Below are positions 10,530 to 21,748 of a stretch of 64,000 nt of DNA, one piece after another. The position numbers were made by a program, and so were the translations under genes. The notes under the pieces are model-generated. The model ran no database searches. It saw only the letters and a program-made list of their open reading frames with translations, and had not been told where the DNA came from. Positions within the stretch are counted from its first letter, which is position 1; every line of letters starts with the position of its first letter. This stretch comes from Agapanthus africanus (taxonomy: Eukaryota > Streptophyta > Magnoliopsida > Asparagales > Amaryllidaceae). Location: NCBI GenBank assembly GCA_030015575.1, contig CM057344.1, positions 189,551,044 through 189,615,043 on the forward strand, written 5' to 3'.

Positions 10530-10990
10530 ATCAAGATAATAATACGGATTATTGACCGAACCTGCTTGTTATACTGAGCTGGGGAACGTTGGTCCCGCTC
10601 CAACTTGTAATTGTTATAAGACAGAGCAGGAAATTGGGGAATACCAGATTTCCCGTGCCGCCCAAACGAAGAGAGTGCATGCCGATGCATCATCTTCGGG
10701 TGTGTTCATTATACAGAACTGTTTCTCAGTATCCTCCGCATCCTGGTATATGATACGGGATCAGGATCCCAGATATGTAATCTGTTACATAGGGCTACAA
10801 AAGGGTAGAAAAACTGAGAACGGGTGATAAGTTTCATGAGACAGAAAACGGGGCAAGAGTTGCAGCCAAGTCTGTTGGTCACTGTCACCCTGTATTAACA
10901 ATACATTGATTCTGAACGAATGTTATTAGATACCGAACCTGATATACAAAATCATATCAGTCTCTTTGTTAGTAAAGAAATGATAAAATT
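10530..10990 (+). pseudogene. Copia A1 protease remnant
   Basis: This is the aspartic protease domain of a copia polyprotein, which would cleave the Gag-Pol precursor in the virus-like particle. It is colinear with the open 168-codon frame of A3 (54231-54737). The active-site codons for Asp-Thr-Gly lie at 10752-10760, but a one-base deletion just upstream relative to A3 (TCCTGGTATATG against TCCTGGGTATATG) puts them out of frame with the preceding sequence. The first codon homologous to the A3 ATG at 54264 is ATA here. Further stops follow after 10827. It cannot give an active protease. Confidence 0.8.
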
Positions 10991-11099
10991 TTGTATTGTT
11001 GGATAATGTTTTGAACATTTCCTATATCAAAAGTAGATCGGTTCAGGCACGTTATCTAAAAGCATTGACGTTCTAAATCAAACCACAGTTCTAAGTATA

Positions 11100-11840
11100 C
11101 CGATCACACACAAGAGGAAGAGTTCACAATTGAACGATTCCTTCTTGAGGTATTGTAGACTAGGTCAGATCAATGTGACCCGACTAGCTAGAGTTACATA
11201 AAGATGCATATTTAAATTAGTTTGAATTTACATCTTGTGAAACTCGCCAGTCATGTCACAAAGATATGATGACCATAGCTCCGTTTACTGGAAACAGAGA
11301 AAGAGTTAGTAAACTCTTGGGATGATACATGTTGATGTATGTAGGTCCCCTGTCTATACATGCCAAGACTGGTTCTTTATACTTCATTACGTTCTCTGAT
11401 GATCTCTTTAGATTCAGACATATGTTCTTGTTGAAACAAAAGTCCGAACCTTTTGAGATATTCACGGAATATAAGTTAGAAGTAGAGAACCAATATACGG
11501 GTATAAGTATTATGTCCTTTGATGTGATCAAGGAGGAGAATACTTGAGCACGGAAATCCTGGACTATTCTAAAGGAGAATGAGATTCTTTCTCGGCATTA
11601 CTCCTCCGAATACACCATAGCACGATGGTTTATCGAGGCGGAGCAATCACACCCTATATGATATGGTGTGCTCTATGATGAGTATTACTGAGTTACCTAT
11701 TTCCTTTTAGGGGTTATGCACTTGAGAAGCTACATACCTATTGAATAGGTTCGAATCAAATCAGTTGCCTACCACTCCATATGAGATATGGAAAGGGAAG
11801 AGCCCATGTCTTAAGCTAGTTAAGATTTGGGGTTGTCCGG
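11100..11840 (+). pseudogene. Copia A1 GAG-pre-integrase and integrase remnant
   Basis: This is a decayed integrase region. Around 11135-11225 the sequence decodes to the GAG-pre-integrase signature (RLGQINVTRLARVT-like, matching the usual LWHxRLGHxN block), followed by a zinc-finger-like Cys-X2-Cys area near 11235-11260. The open stretch 11329-11547 covers the integrase core (FITFSDDLFRF, then a KSEPFEIFTEYKLEVENQ block), typical of copia integrases. The expected GEYLS catalytic neighbourhood lies in another frame from 11530. The conserved 'P-YEIW' block appears near 11780 and the GCPAYV-like block near 11830. Multiple frameshifts make it non-functional. Confidence 0.8.
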
Positions 11841-11939
11841 CCTATGTCTAAAAGCAAAATCCGGACAAGCTCGAGGCAAGGTCTGTTATGTAGAACTGGA
11901 AGTGTTCCAGCTATACAAACTACAGCTGATGATTTGGTA

Positions 11940-12730
11940 CAACCAGAGGATTCAGTAGAAACCAACGAACCTCAGCCTTTCCGCCGATCTAGTAGGGTTC
12001 CTCACCCATCTGAGAGATACTTCGGTTTCTCTATGACAGTGGGAGAAAGGATTGCATCATGAGATGATGACCCAACTAGTTTCGAGCTGGCCATCAAGAG
12101 TGAGACTCTGTAAGAATGGCTGGATGTTTATCGATCTGAGATGGAATCCTTATACACCAACAAAGTATGGACTTTAGTTGCTATATCTGAAGGGTTAAAT
12201 CCCCATCAGGAGCAGGTATATCTTGAGAAGATTACTTGGTGTACATGGAAAAGTTGAGACTTTCAAAGCTAGACTTGTTAAAAGTTTGCATCATTGACCA
12301 GGTGTGGATAATGATGAAACCTTTTCAAGTAGCTATGCTTAAGTCCATCCAGATCCTACTTGTCACGGCTACATACCATGACTGCGATATCTGGTGGTTG
12401 GGTGTCTTGACTGCTTTTCTAAATGATGATTTAGAAGAGAGCGTCTATAAGTACACAGCCAGAGGGCTTCGTAGACAGTGGCAGCAGCGGAAACGAGTGC
12501 AAGATGCTTTATAGGATTAAAGCAGGCATCGCGGAGTTGGAACATCTATTTTGATGGATTAGTCAAAGAGTTTGACATCATCAAAATGGTAGATGAACCT
12601 TGTATAAACAAAAAGGTAGTAGGGAGTATGGTGGTGATCCTCGTAGAGTACGTGGATGACATACTCTTGATAGGGAAAGAGTTTCCTATGCTACGCTCGG
12701 TCAATCTCCGCTTATCACAATAATTCTCCA
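11940..12730 (+). pseudogene. Copia A1 reverse transcriptase remnant
   Basis: The integrase-RT linker shows RRSSRVPHPSERYFGF near 11979-12026 and the RT start DDDPTSFELAI near 12063-12095. In-frame stops TGA (12060-12062) and TAA (12111-12113) interrupt it; both exist at homologous codons in A3. The RT core decays through several frames. The catalytic YVDD box survives in the frame 12478-12723 (VEYVDDILLIG, about residues 57-67), and the palm region LxQASRSWN-like block lies at 12520-12545. The conserved lysine-rich finger region is unreadable. No active enzyme is expected. Confidence 0.85.
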
Positions 12731-12859
12731 TATAGGATCATAATGATACCTACTAACTCCTGGATTTTGGATCTATGAGATAGATCTAAATGGATGTTAG
12801 GATTCTCACTTGTCGAAGTGAGATGGTATCACATGATCCTGGGGAGAATCACTGGAAGG

Positions 12860-13300
12860 GTTCCAGGGTGATAAGGACGACTGAATGTCAATCACAGGCA
12901 TTGTCTTTACCCTCAGTAGAGGGACGGTATGTTGGAAGAGTTCCAAGCTAGATACCGTGACATACTAGATGATAAAGGCAGCATACATCGCTACTTAAGA
13001 TGCTACCAAAGAGGCTGTTTGGGTGTATATTGGTTCATGAGATGAGCTATGTTCCTCCCATTGTGTGACAATGGAGTTGTGGCTTATGCCAAGGAACGCA
13101 TGTCCCATCAGTGATCCAGACATATTCTAAGGCAGTATCACCTGATCATGGAGATGGTTGATCTCCAGGGTGATCGAGGTTAGGAGAGTAGACTCAGAGG
13201 ACAACACGGCGGATCCACTCACGAAGGCCTATTCCCAGAGAGAGACTTTTATGGGATGGTTGAGTATGAGATACTACAACCACTGCTACAGACGGCCCTA
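12860..13300 (+). pseudogene. Copia A1 RNase H remnant
   Basis: This is the RNase H part of copia pol, which would degrade the RNA strand of the cDNA hybrid. The C-terminal signature is clear: RRVDSEDNTADPLTKAY at about 13173-13230, matching the usual DNxADPLTK block before the polypurine tract. Upstream, the region near 13050-13130 corresponds to the CDN/ A-x-NP-xxHxR part in broken frames. It is colinear with 56750-57190 of A3. Confidence 0.8.
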
Positions 13301-13315
13301 GTGCAAGTGGGAGAT
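13300..13315 (+). promoter_or_regulatory. A1 polypurine tract
   Basis: GTGCAAGTGGGAGAT lies directly before the 3' LTR. Confidence 0.85.
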
Positions 13316-15533
13316 TGTTAGTTATATGTATGCCCTAGAGGCCATTACTGTACATAGGATGTATATTGTAGTGGATGCTGGGACATATATAGGGAGTACT
13401 TTCTTGCTCGACATGATAGTATGCTATCTGGTTGAACTTTACCTTAACGTGTATACTGGGTGTCTCTCTGTTACATGTTGGTAAAGCCCTTAGGATGTGT
13501 ACTTGACTACCTGGACTGTGATGCGGATCATACTAGTGGGGACATGGTAGTCCATAAGTACATCCTTCAAAGTCCCTAGTCGTGAGTGTATCGAGATGGG
13601 GCATCGATATACCAGAGTAGACTAGCGTAGACCTTCTCGACCCATACAGATGGGCGATGGATGATCCCATATCCATTGGTGTTTGACATCAGAGATGATA
13701 TACGGGTGCTCAGTGGAGACTGGGTACACTGGACGGACTCGCCGAGAACTCCCAGATGGTATTATACCTCACGTCAGATGGCAGTTCTCTGGTGACACTG
13801 GTACAGAGTAGTCTGTTGACCCGAGATCGTCATAGAGTCTTGTGTGGTTCCCACTGTGCTTTGATTTCCATCTTACCACGTCCAAGAGGGCGTGCAAAAC
13901 GGTGGTTTTTGGGTACAGTCCCGAGTCACATGGAGGCAATGAGCGATAGGAGGGGATTCGTCTCTCCCGGTATAGGGGGTTGATGTTGCGCTGTGTTCGA
14001 TTGGTTATAACAGGAAATCCCTGGCCAGGGTTGCTGAGATTTACTGGTAAGTGTTACCAGTAGTTTCTCGAATTGTTATAGACCTCATATCGACACGACT
14101 TATCGAGCTATTGGGGTCTGACGTTTACCACCCATAGGCGAGATATGCGACATATCAGACGATCAGACCGGACTGTACGGTAGTGTTACTGGTTGGATTC
14201 ACTGGAGTGTGAGCGGGCTTGCTCGTCGATCTTCAGATCGCTCAATACCCGGGTGGCCGTTACGTTTAGCAGACCGCTTGCGGCTTGTGGGTGCTTGATA
14301 TGATCATCATCTGCTGCCGGCGTATTGACGAGTCTTTAGAGTCCTACACAGAGGTTTCCTGGCTCAAGCGAAACGAAATAGGAGCGCATATGAGATATGT
14401 GCGGGACCGAGAATAATACGTGTATGTGATACCGTATTCTATTCTCGCGATGAATGTATCGAATGGTTGTATGCGATATAACCTAGTTATCGAATCAAGG
14501 ATTGATTCGATAAGCCGATACATTGGATACTAGTCGGTTATATGCGATATGACCGGATCGTTAAATCAAGTGTTGATTTAATGATTTAATGTATAATTAT
14601 ATATTTGATATATTACTTTGCATTAACTAGTATCGGTTCACTTTAAATGGATTTTCTCGCTCGATTTGTGCGCATTGCATATGCGATATGATTTTGTGCA
14701 CTTGCTTGTATCATGTTTGATGATACATCCCTTTTGGTTAAGTGTAAAGAATTAAACCTTGGTTAATGAAATGGTTAGGGTTTACTTCTTCCTTATTCAT
14801 TTTATTCATTTATTTATTCTTTTGGAAAAAGGAAAGAAAATGAGAAAATGGTGGCATGTTTTGTTTTATTCATGAAGTTTCATGAACGCTTTGATTTTGT
14901 AACCATTTTGTCTCATGCTTAAACATAACCATTCCACTTAACCCTAATTAATTCTCTACACCTAACCATGGTTCTATTATGATAAGAATTCATTATTCTT
15001 TTCATTTTTAGAATTAACTTATCATATCATTTCTTCTTCTTCTTCCTTGAACTCAAGAAGAAAACCTTGACTTCATCAATGGTGGATTGATGAAATGAGT
15101 GAGAAATCCAATTCCAAAGTCTACCCACTTCCTATTTCTTCATCCTATACCTCTTGCCAAGTAGTAGAGTGTGTTTCCTTCACAAGTATTCATGGCTTGG
15201 TGAAGGTGGAGCTCGATCTAGTGATGCTTCGACGTAGATCATCTTCGGCACGTCGTCGACGACCTAGCCCGTCCATTCTCCGATGAAGCCGACGCTAGAG
15301 CCCGGGAATTCCCTAGGACAGCGAGGGGACTTCGTTGCGGAGCTATGGAGGTGGAGCACCAGATCTACAAAAGTTGTATTTCCGTTATCTTGTAGTTTAG
15401 TTGTAAACTAGCTCGCTTTTTCGCCTAGAAATCTAGCCGACGATCCGTTCTAGGGTTTCTCGGCACCGTATTTTTTTAAATTGGCATGATCGATACCTTG
15501 TGTGACCTCATTAGGGTTCCTAGGAACCTTACA
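13316..15533 (+). mobile_element. A1 3' LTR
   Basis: Exactly 2,218 bp, like its partner, ending GGAACCTTACA. The structured sites recur at the same offsets: hairpin 13744-13789, palindrome 14019-14030, hairpin 14036-14069. It is followed by GAAAC and the rest of the G1 LTR. Confidence 0.92.
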
Positions 15534-17553
15534 GAAACCTGGAATGTGTCTACTAGGCGTGGTGGGATATATTAGCGTATGATACGGATATTTGATATCG
15601 TGTTTTAGTGTTTTCTCTAATTACGACGATTCAGGATAGTACTAGATAGCTTCATATCTGATTAGCACACAATAATCGCACGTTTTACGTTACGTGAGAT
15701 AGTTTACTTTTTATATGTATATTTTTCGTATCAGAAAATTAGAAGCTCACGTGCGAAAGTTGTATTTCGATATTAGGATCGGTCATGGAGACTTCCGAAA
15801 CGGCGAGAAAGGGAAAGGAAGCGATCGGATTCGAGTAGATCGTGACTTGTTCCGGTGAGTAGACTAAATATCTACTGGGGATATTGCATGGATGGCGTAT
15901 AGCGCCCGAAACCAATACTTCTGATATATTGCTTTCTATTCATTTCATTTGTATAACTATACTTAGATTTGCATTGCACGCATTCATATATTTTAGAAAC
16001 TATTGCTTAACACTTACTAGGACGCTTGTACTATTACTGATGAATTTATGCTTCACTTGCACATACCTACATGCTATACCTACACCAATCGGTAATTAAC
16101 ATGCCATATGCATACCGAGAACTTGCCATGTCACTTATATCCTATTGCACACTGCCAGTATCATAGATAACTGTTGTTACTCATCATTACGTATTGTTTG
16201 ATATATTATACCTCATTCCCATTATTATTATGTTTTATTATGTGATGTTGTTTTATGAGATTTCTGTTTCTAAGAATTTTGAGGCACTGTATGATATAGT
16301 TTATAATACTAGATCTTATTTAAAATTTTACGGTTTCTTGTTATATATGATGATATGTCCACCATAAGCTTGATATTTTTCTGATTTGATTTTATTCCGA
16401 ACCGAGTAGGGGAGATATACGGTTGCAGATTCTTACGATATCCGGACTGACTGTGGGAGTAAACAGTTGGATACATGGTGGACCCGGTAGAGGCTGATGG
16501 GCACGAAAGCCATATTTGAGGCGGGGAGCCTAGCGAGAACACTCGATTCCGGAGGTAGTTTGAGAAACACGGCGGATATCTGGAGGATATCGACTGGTGT
16601 TATTAGATGTCAGGATCGTTCGGAGAAATGATGCCTACGAGAATTAAAGATTTCTGTCGATATTTGATACGGGACATGATGATAGTTATGGATATGTTCA
16701 AAATATTGGGATATTTTGATAAGATTTTTGTTTTCTCTTATACGGACACTATTGTGATATATCCATTTTTAAACTTATTATGCGCATCCTATTACACATC
16801 ACGATTATATTGTTCATAGGTTTAGTCGCTATTTCGGTTATGCATATGATTTCCACTTTATGAAATTAGGTTTATTCACTGAGTTGGCAACTCATCCCCG
16901 TTGTGCCTTAGTTTCTTGTAGGATAGACCACGTGGATGCATAGTGGCATTGCGAACATATATCTTGGATTTGTCATCACAGATTTTGCTAGGTGGGTTAC
17001 ATGCATAGTAACCGTCTCTTTTGTGTATATTATACTTTGTATGTAGTGTCACTCCATCTGATCGTTTGTGTTGTTTGAATTAGAGCGAGTTGGGACTTAT
17101 GTATATTTTGGTCGACTTGAGTAGAATCGGTTAGTTATCTTGATTTGTGCACTTTTACTTATAGTATGCTTGTAATTCTTCGCTTTTGAGCGCCGTATAT
17201 GTATTGTATGGGTTTGTTTCCGCTGATAGGCGTTGATGTTGCTCCTAAGTGGGGATGCCGTTATAATTGTTATTATATACTTGTTTTCTCCAAAAATTAC
17301 AAAGGGGGTGCTGCCCAAATTTCAAATGGCAAAAACTTACCTTATTTCAAATCACTTGATATATGCTTTAAATTAAACAATCTTTGTAATACAAAATGGG
17401 GTTTCATATCAATTAATTCTTTAAAACTTTACCTCCTTTATTCTTCAAAAAGGGTTTAGATCTTGGTTTCTGACTTACTTGGATTGCGTCGACATCTTTA
17501 GACGTCACACAATCTAAGTGTCGGTCACGTGTCAATTTCGAGTCATGACTAAG
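15534..17553 (+). mobile_element. Gypsy G1 5' LTR, right part
   Basis: Continuation of the LTR started at 4261. The stretch 15540-16605 is colinear with 20693-21748 in the 3' LTR. The block at 16875-16920 (gagttggcaactcatccccgttg) recurs in G2 at 26923-26945, showing that G1 and G2 are related. Small open frames here (15884, 16309, 16607, 17097, 17199) show no family signature and I regard them as chance. The exact LTR end is uncertain by a few bases; the PBS-like site at 17555 sets it. Confidence 0.75.
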
Positions 17554-17554
17554 A

Positions 17555-17572
17555 TGGTATCAAAGTGTTAGG
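17555..17572 (+). promoter_or_regulatory. G1 primer binding site, decayed
   Basis: TGGTATCAAAGTGTTAGG resembles the tRNA-Met PBS TGGTATCAGAGC with a G-to-A change and a diverged end. Confidence 0.6.
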
Positions 17573-18176
17573 ATTAACCTTTATCGAGTTTTAGGTTTGA
17601 CTATGCAGAGTCTAGGGTATATATTTTCGGAATCTAGGCTTAATCTTATGGAACCTAAACTTGACTTTAGGGTTATTAGACCTAAATTTTCGTTACTTAG
17701 ATTGACCTTGGTATGATGGAATAGGTAACTCATGTAGAATAACGTACCGTACATATGTTCCACGACATATTTATGATACGATAACCCGCCTAAGTGATCT
17801 TAGGATGTATGTCTTGATTAATTCTTCCTTTGACTTTCTGTATCCGTTTGTTCCTGTTGTTATACCTTATCAACTCTCGTTTTCTTGTTTCAGTTGCCAT
17901 GGCCACATGAGCTAGGAGAGCTGCAGCCAGGGCAGATCCGCCAGTGACGAGGACTGACCAGTAGGACATCCCGACGGCATAGGGATATGTCGATCCTCCT
18001 CTTCCCGACAGGATGACTAGACTGGAGGAGGGCATGTTGGGCTTACAGTAGATGATGGGACAGTTGGTCGAGACTACCCGTATTCAGAGGTCGGATCATG
18101 TATCGCCTATTCTAGAGCCCGTTATGCAGCCCATTCAGACAGTCGCACCCATGGTCACAAGGGTTATAGAGGTAGG
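17573..18176 (+). pseudogene. Gypsy G1 gag 5' remnant
   Basis: After about 300 bp of leader without signal, 17899-18176 decodes to an Arg/Ala-rich start followed by a Leu/Met-rich segment (RMTRLEEGMLGLQ, then MGQLVETTRIQRS). This fits the N-terminus of a chromovirus gag, which forms the particle shell. Several TAG/TGA stops, often in place of Gln or Trp codons, interrupt it. The gene is cut at 18177 by an antisense copia LTR fragment. The remaining gag, protease, RT and RNase H regions are absent, since integrase sequence follows that insert. Confidence 0.55.
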
Positions 18177-18885
18177 TGTTAGGTTACGGAAGCGTCCCGG
18201 CCATCAAACCGTGGCCAAATGCGGAACAAAAAATTCTAAACTGGCGCTACCATTACCCGATGCCCGGATCTTCCCTAAACCCTATACTAGCAATATGTAA
18301 ACTATGAGTTAGATGGTTATACTGAGTTGATCCGTGTCTTTCGGTCTTGAACCATCATCCCAAGCTCCTAGAGGCTCCTTGATTGAATTTGGTTGTCGGT
18401 CTTCCTCTATCTACGATAATCCACCTGAGGGAAACGGCGCAAGCTCCAGCCTCGCCAAGCGAGGCAACCGACGCTCCAAGGTTGCTAGTAATGGAGAGTG
18501 GAGGTGTAGGAATGTGTCAATATAATTTTCTCTCATCACACATGCTTAAAGGAGCAACCATAGAAGATGAAGAACGAGGTGAAGAAAACAATGGCATGAG
18601 CAACTAAAGAAAATGCTAAGTCTCCAAGTGACTGAGAATGAGAATGTAATGAAGCAAGTCTAGAAAACCAAAATGAGCAAGCCATCTCAAGAAGTGGCTG
18701 CCTCTTCCTCTCTCTCTCAATCATGCACACACAAAAAATCTCATCTCAATTTTTCAATAAACAAATCAATGCCCATACCTCTCTACATGCTCAAGCTCAT
18801 GCTCATGCCAACTCACCCCTCCACCTCATTTCTAAATTGATTTTCTAAAAAGAAAATCAATTAATGAGGTGGACACCTTCATTGG
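18177..18885 (-). mobile_element. Antisense copia LTR end fragment
   Basis: The plus strand starts TGTTAGGTTACGGAAGCGTCC, close to the reverse complement of the B2 LTR end (TGTTGGGTTACGGCAGCGTCC). The following GGCC-rich and 'ccaaatgcgg' blocks match 30150-30185 of the B3 LTR, and the CT-rich region follows as expected. Only about 710 bp of LTR 3' end are present. The right edge is approximate and lies just beyond a long hairpin (18821-18872). Confidence 0.65.
18821..18872. repeat. Long perfect foldback
   Basis: Outer arms CCACCTCATT (18821-18830) and AATGAGGTGG (18863-18872), inner arms AATTGATTTTCT (18835-18846) and AGAAAATCAATT (18851-18862), loop AAAA. All 22 arm pairs match; only four bases (18831-18834) bulge out. 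Confidence 0.9.
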
Positions 18886-19800
18886 GGAGAGATTCGTTGT
18901 GGTTAGATGTACCATTAGTTGTGGTTACTCAGGTGGGATATTCTTTTATAGCATGACGAGTATTCAGATCATGTTCCATACGTATTGGTGATAGAGATTC
19001 GTTAGTAAATTTGATTCTTCTCGATATGCTAGATTTTAGACGTACTTCTCGATATGCTCCGAGCTTGTACGTTAGATTTGGGTAGCAGTTGGGATCGTCA
19101 CTTTCTCTTGATTGAGTTCTCTTACAATAATAGATTTCAGGAGACGATTTAGATGACACCTTTCGAGGCGTTATATGAGAAGAAGTGTCAATTTCCAGTT
19201 TGTTAGACCGAGTTTAGCGAGAGCAGCCTCATAAGGCCTCAGTTGGTTCAGGAGACTACTGAGATGATCCAGATGATCCAGGATAGGATGAGATCAGCCT
19301 AGAGCAGGCATAAGTATTATGCTGATATTCATCGCCAAAGACTTGAATTCGCTGTGGGTGACCACGTGTTTCTCCGTATTTCTCCGATAAAGAGTGTGAT
19401 GCGACTTGGGAAAAAGGGAAAGCTCAGTCCCAGATATGTTGGACCCTATGAGATTCTTGAGAGAGTAGGTATTGTAGCATATCGTTTAGCTCTTCCGCAC
19501 AGTTTTCAAGATGTGCATCCCATGTTCCATATGTCCATGCTTCGCAAGTACTTTCATGATCCATCTCACGCTATTCAGCATCACACTATACAGCTAGAGC
19601 GTGATTTATCTTATTTTGAGCAACCGGTTGCCATTCCCGACTGGCAGGTGAAGAAGCTACAATCTACAGTACTTCCTTTTGTAAAGGTTCTATGGCGCGG
19701 ATCAAATAGCAAAGAGATCGCCTGAGAAGCTGAGGATGAGATACGGAAGAAATTTCCCCATCTCTTTGAAGGTATGTGTAGTTAGATTTTGAATTCGGGG
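18886..19800 (+). pseudogene. Gypsy G1 integrase and chromodomain remnant
   Basis: This is the C-terminal integrase of a Tekay-like chromovirus, which inserts cDNA and reads chromatin through a chromodomain. From about 19070 the frame gives SSWDRHFLLIEFSYNN and MTPFEALYEKKC, typical of the integrase core end, with stops between. The ORF 19354-19725 (123 codons) is the C-terminal domain: GDHVFLRISP at its start, GKLSPRYVGPYEILERVG at about residues 23-40, HPMFHMSMLRKY at 54-65, then a chromodomain-like PVAIPDWQVKKL to VKVLWRG. A TGA at 19723-19725 stands where the family has Trp; beyond it the frame continues EAEDEIRKKFPHLFEG. Its ATG is internal to the domain, so it is not a true start. Confidence 0.88.
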
Positions 19801-19810
19801 ACCGAATTTT

Positions 19811-19824
19811 CTTAAGGGGTATAT
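19811..19824 (+). promoter_or_regulatory. G1 polypurine-like tract
   Basis: TTAAGGGGTATAT precedes the 3' LTR start at 19825. It is short and only partly purine, so the call is weak. Confidence 0.4.
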
Positions 19825-21748
19825 TGTAACGTTTTAGAAAATTTTAAATGATATTTTAATTTTTATATAATGATAAAAGACTTTTATAAAAGGGTATGGT
19901 ATTTAAGTGTAATGGTAATTAGATTCAGATGAAAGTTATTTGAATAAAAGGGTTTTAAGTGGCAAAAATAGTTTTAATTGCAAAGAGGTTTTTTTTATTT
20001 GTTAGTGCAGGGTGGGTTTAAGTAGGTGTTAAGCTTAGAATTTTCCCTCACATACAACTTACCTTAAGAAACACCATGAGCTTAAACCTCTTCCTCCTTC
20101 TACATACATCTTACCCTTCCTTCACACACCTCCTCCTTCCATCAAAACACCACTCATTTAATTTTTTTTTTGCATTATCAAACTGAACAAAACTTCACTC
20201 TAACACTTCAACACAAAATTTTCTAAGTTCTTCATTATCTCAAGGAAAAAGAGTAGAGCTCTTCATGGATTTTGGTCAAAACACCAAAATTAGGCCTTCA
20301 CAACTTCTATTGTGCACTTCTTGAGCTTAGAGTTTCTGCGGAATTCTTCAAGTTAGATTAAAACCCAGCCTTTTCATGTTTATTAAGATTTGTAGTCTCA
20401 ATTAGTGTGTATGATGTCTGAATTTTGGTTAGTATAAGGTTTTATGGCTCAATTTGAATCTGCTATATTTATAGTGCTCACAAAATTAATCTAACATTAC
20501 TAGAAGGAACCTAAAATACACCCTTGAAACCCGAGCCCATTCCTCCATGGTTCGACCGTCGAAAAATGCGTTTTGCCCGCCACTGGCGGTTTTGTTAGGG
20601 AGTTAGGTGGTGAGTTTTTAGCTGGGCTCTCTGTCTCTTATATAACATCTCTGGTATACTTAGTTTTTTCCCAGATTGCCTATACAAAAATCTGGAATGT
20701 GTTTACTAAGCGTAGTGTGATATATTAGCATATGATATGGATATTTGATATCATATTTTAGTGTTTTCTCTAATTACGATGATTTGGGGTTGTTCCAGGT
20801 CGCTTTACATCTAATAGCACACAATAATCACACGTTTTATGAGTTAGTTTGCTTTTTATATGTATATTCGTCGTATCGAAAAATTAGCGGCTCACGTGCG
20901 AAATTTGTATTTCAATATTACGATCGGTCGCAGAGACTTCGGAAGCGGCGAGAAAGGGAAAGGAAGCGATCGGATTCGAGTATATCGTGACTTGCTCCGG
21001 TGAGTAGAATAAACATATACCAGGGACATTTAATGGATGGCGTATAGCGCCTGAAACCTAAAACTTGTGATATATTGCTTTCTATTCATTTCATTTGTAT
21101 AATTATATTTAGATTCGCATTGCACACATTCATACATTTTAAACACTATTGCTTAATACTTACTAGGACACTTGCATTATTACTGTTGAATTTATATTGC
21201 ATTTGCATATACCTACATGCTACACCTACACCAATCGGTAATTAACATGCTACATGCACATGTAGAACTTGCCATATCACTTATATCTTATTGCACACTG
21301 CTAATATCATAGATGCCTGTTGTTACTCATCATTACGTATTGTTTGATATATTATACCTCATTGCCATTGTTATTATATTTTATTATGCGATATTGTTTT
21401 ATGAGATTTCTGTTGCTACGAGTTTTGAGGCGCTACATGATATAGTTGATAATACTAGATCTCATTTAAAATCTTATGGTTTCTTGTGATATATGATGAT
21501 ACGTCTACAATGAGCTTAATATTTTTCTGATTTGATTTTATTCCGAACCGAGTGGGGGAGATATACGGTTGCGGATTCTTACGATATCCGGACTGAGTAG
21601 GGGAGTATACAGTCGGATACATGGTGGATCCGGTCGAGGCTGAGGGGAAGGAATGCCGCATTTAAGACGGGGAGCCTAGCGAGGAACTCAATTCCGGAGA
21701 TAGTTTGAGAAACACGGCGGATATCTGGAGGATACCGACCGATGTTAG
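19825..21748 (+). mobile_element. Gypsy G1 3' LTR, left part
   Basis: Starts TGTAACGTTTTAGAAAATTTT and is colinear with 4261-5142 plus 15534-16605. It gives the uninterrupted form of the A1 insertion site near 20692. It ends at 21748, where copia A2 begins; the last ~950 bp of this LTR are not visible in the window. Identity to the 5' LTR looks near 90 %, much lower than for the copia LTR pairs, so G1 is older. Confidence 0.85.

Larger units (their letters stand above)
7375..10530 (+). other. A1 non-coding leader
   Basis: About 3.1 kb between PBS and protease, where copia elements normally encode gag. I see no CCHC zinc knuckle or gag-like reading frame. The sequence is conserved between A1, A3, B2 and B3, for instance the block near 8930-9065 (CACTAGGATAGACC to CTCGTAGGGGTCTAGG) and the block near 9270-9360. 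It holds the paired GC dyads (7560-7606), a duplicated hairpin module (9481-9727) and three spaced repeats (9869-10066). An ATG at 7897 in a context shared with A3 could be a relic gag start, but its frame closes after a few codons. Confidence 0.75.
5143..15533 (+). mobile_element. Complete Ty1-copia element A1
   Basis: A 10,391-bp element with two LTRs of equal length (2,218 bp each), a tRNA-Met PBS and a polypurine tract. The order is LTR, PBS, long non-coding leader, protease, integrase, RT, RNase H, LTR, which is Ty1-copia order. I count about 35 differences between the LTRs by eye (roughly 1.6 %). Every pol domain is broken by stops or frameshifts and no gag ORF is visible. It is inserted in sense orientation in the G1 5' LTR. 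Homology to family-typical integrase and RT blocks suggests the Angela/Tork side of copia, but that assignment is tentative. Confidence 0.92.
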
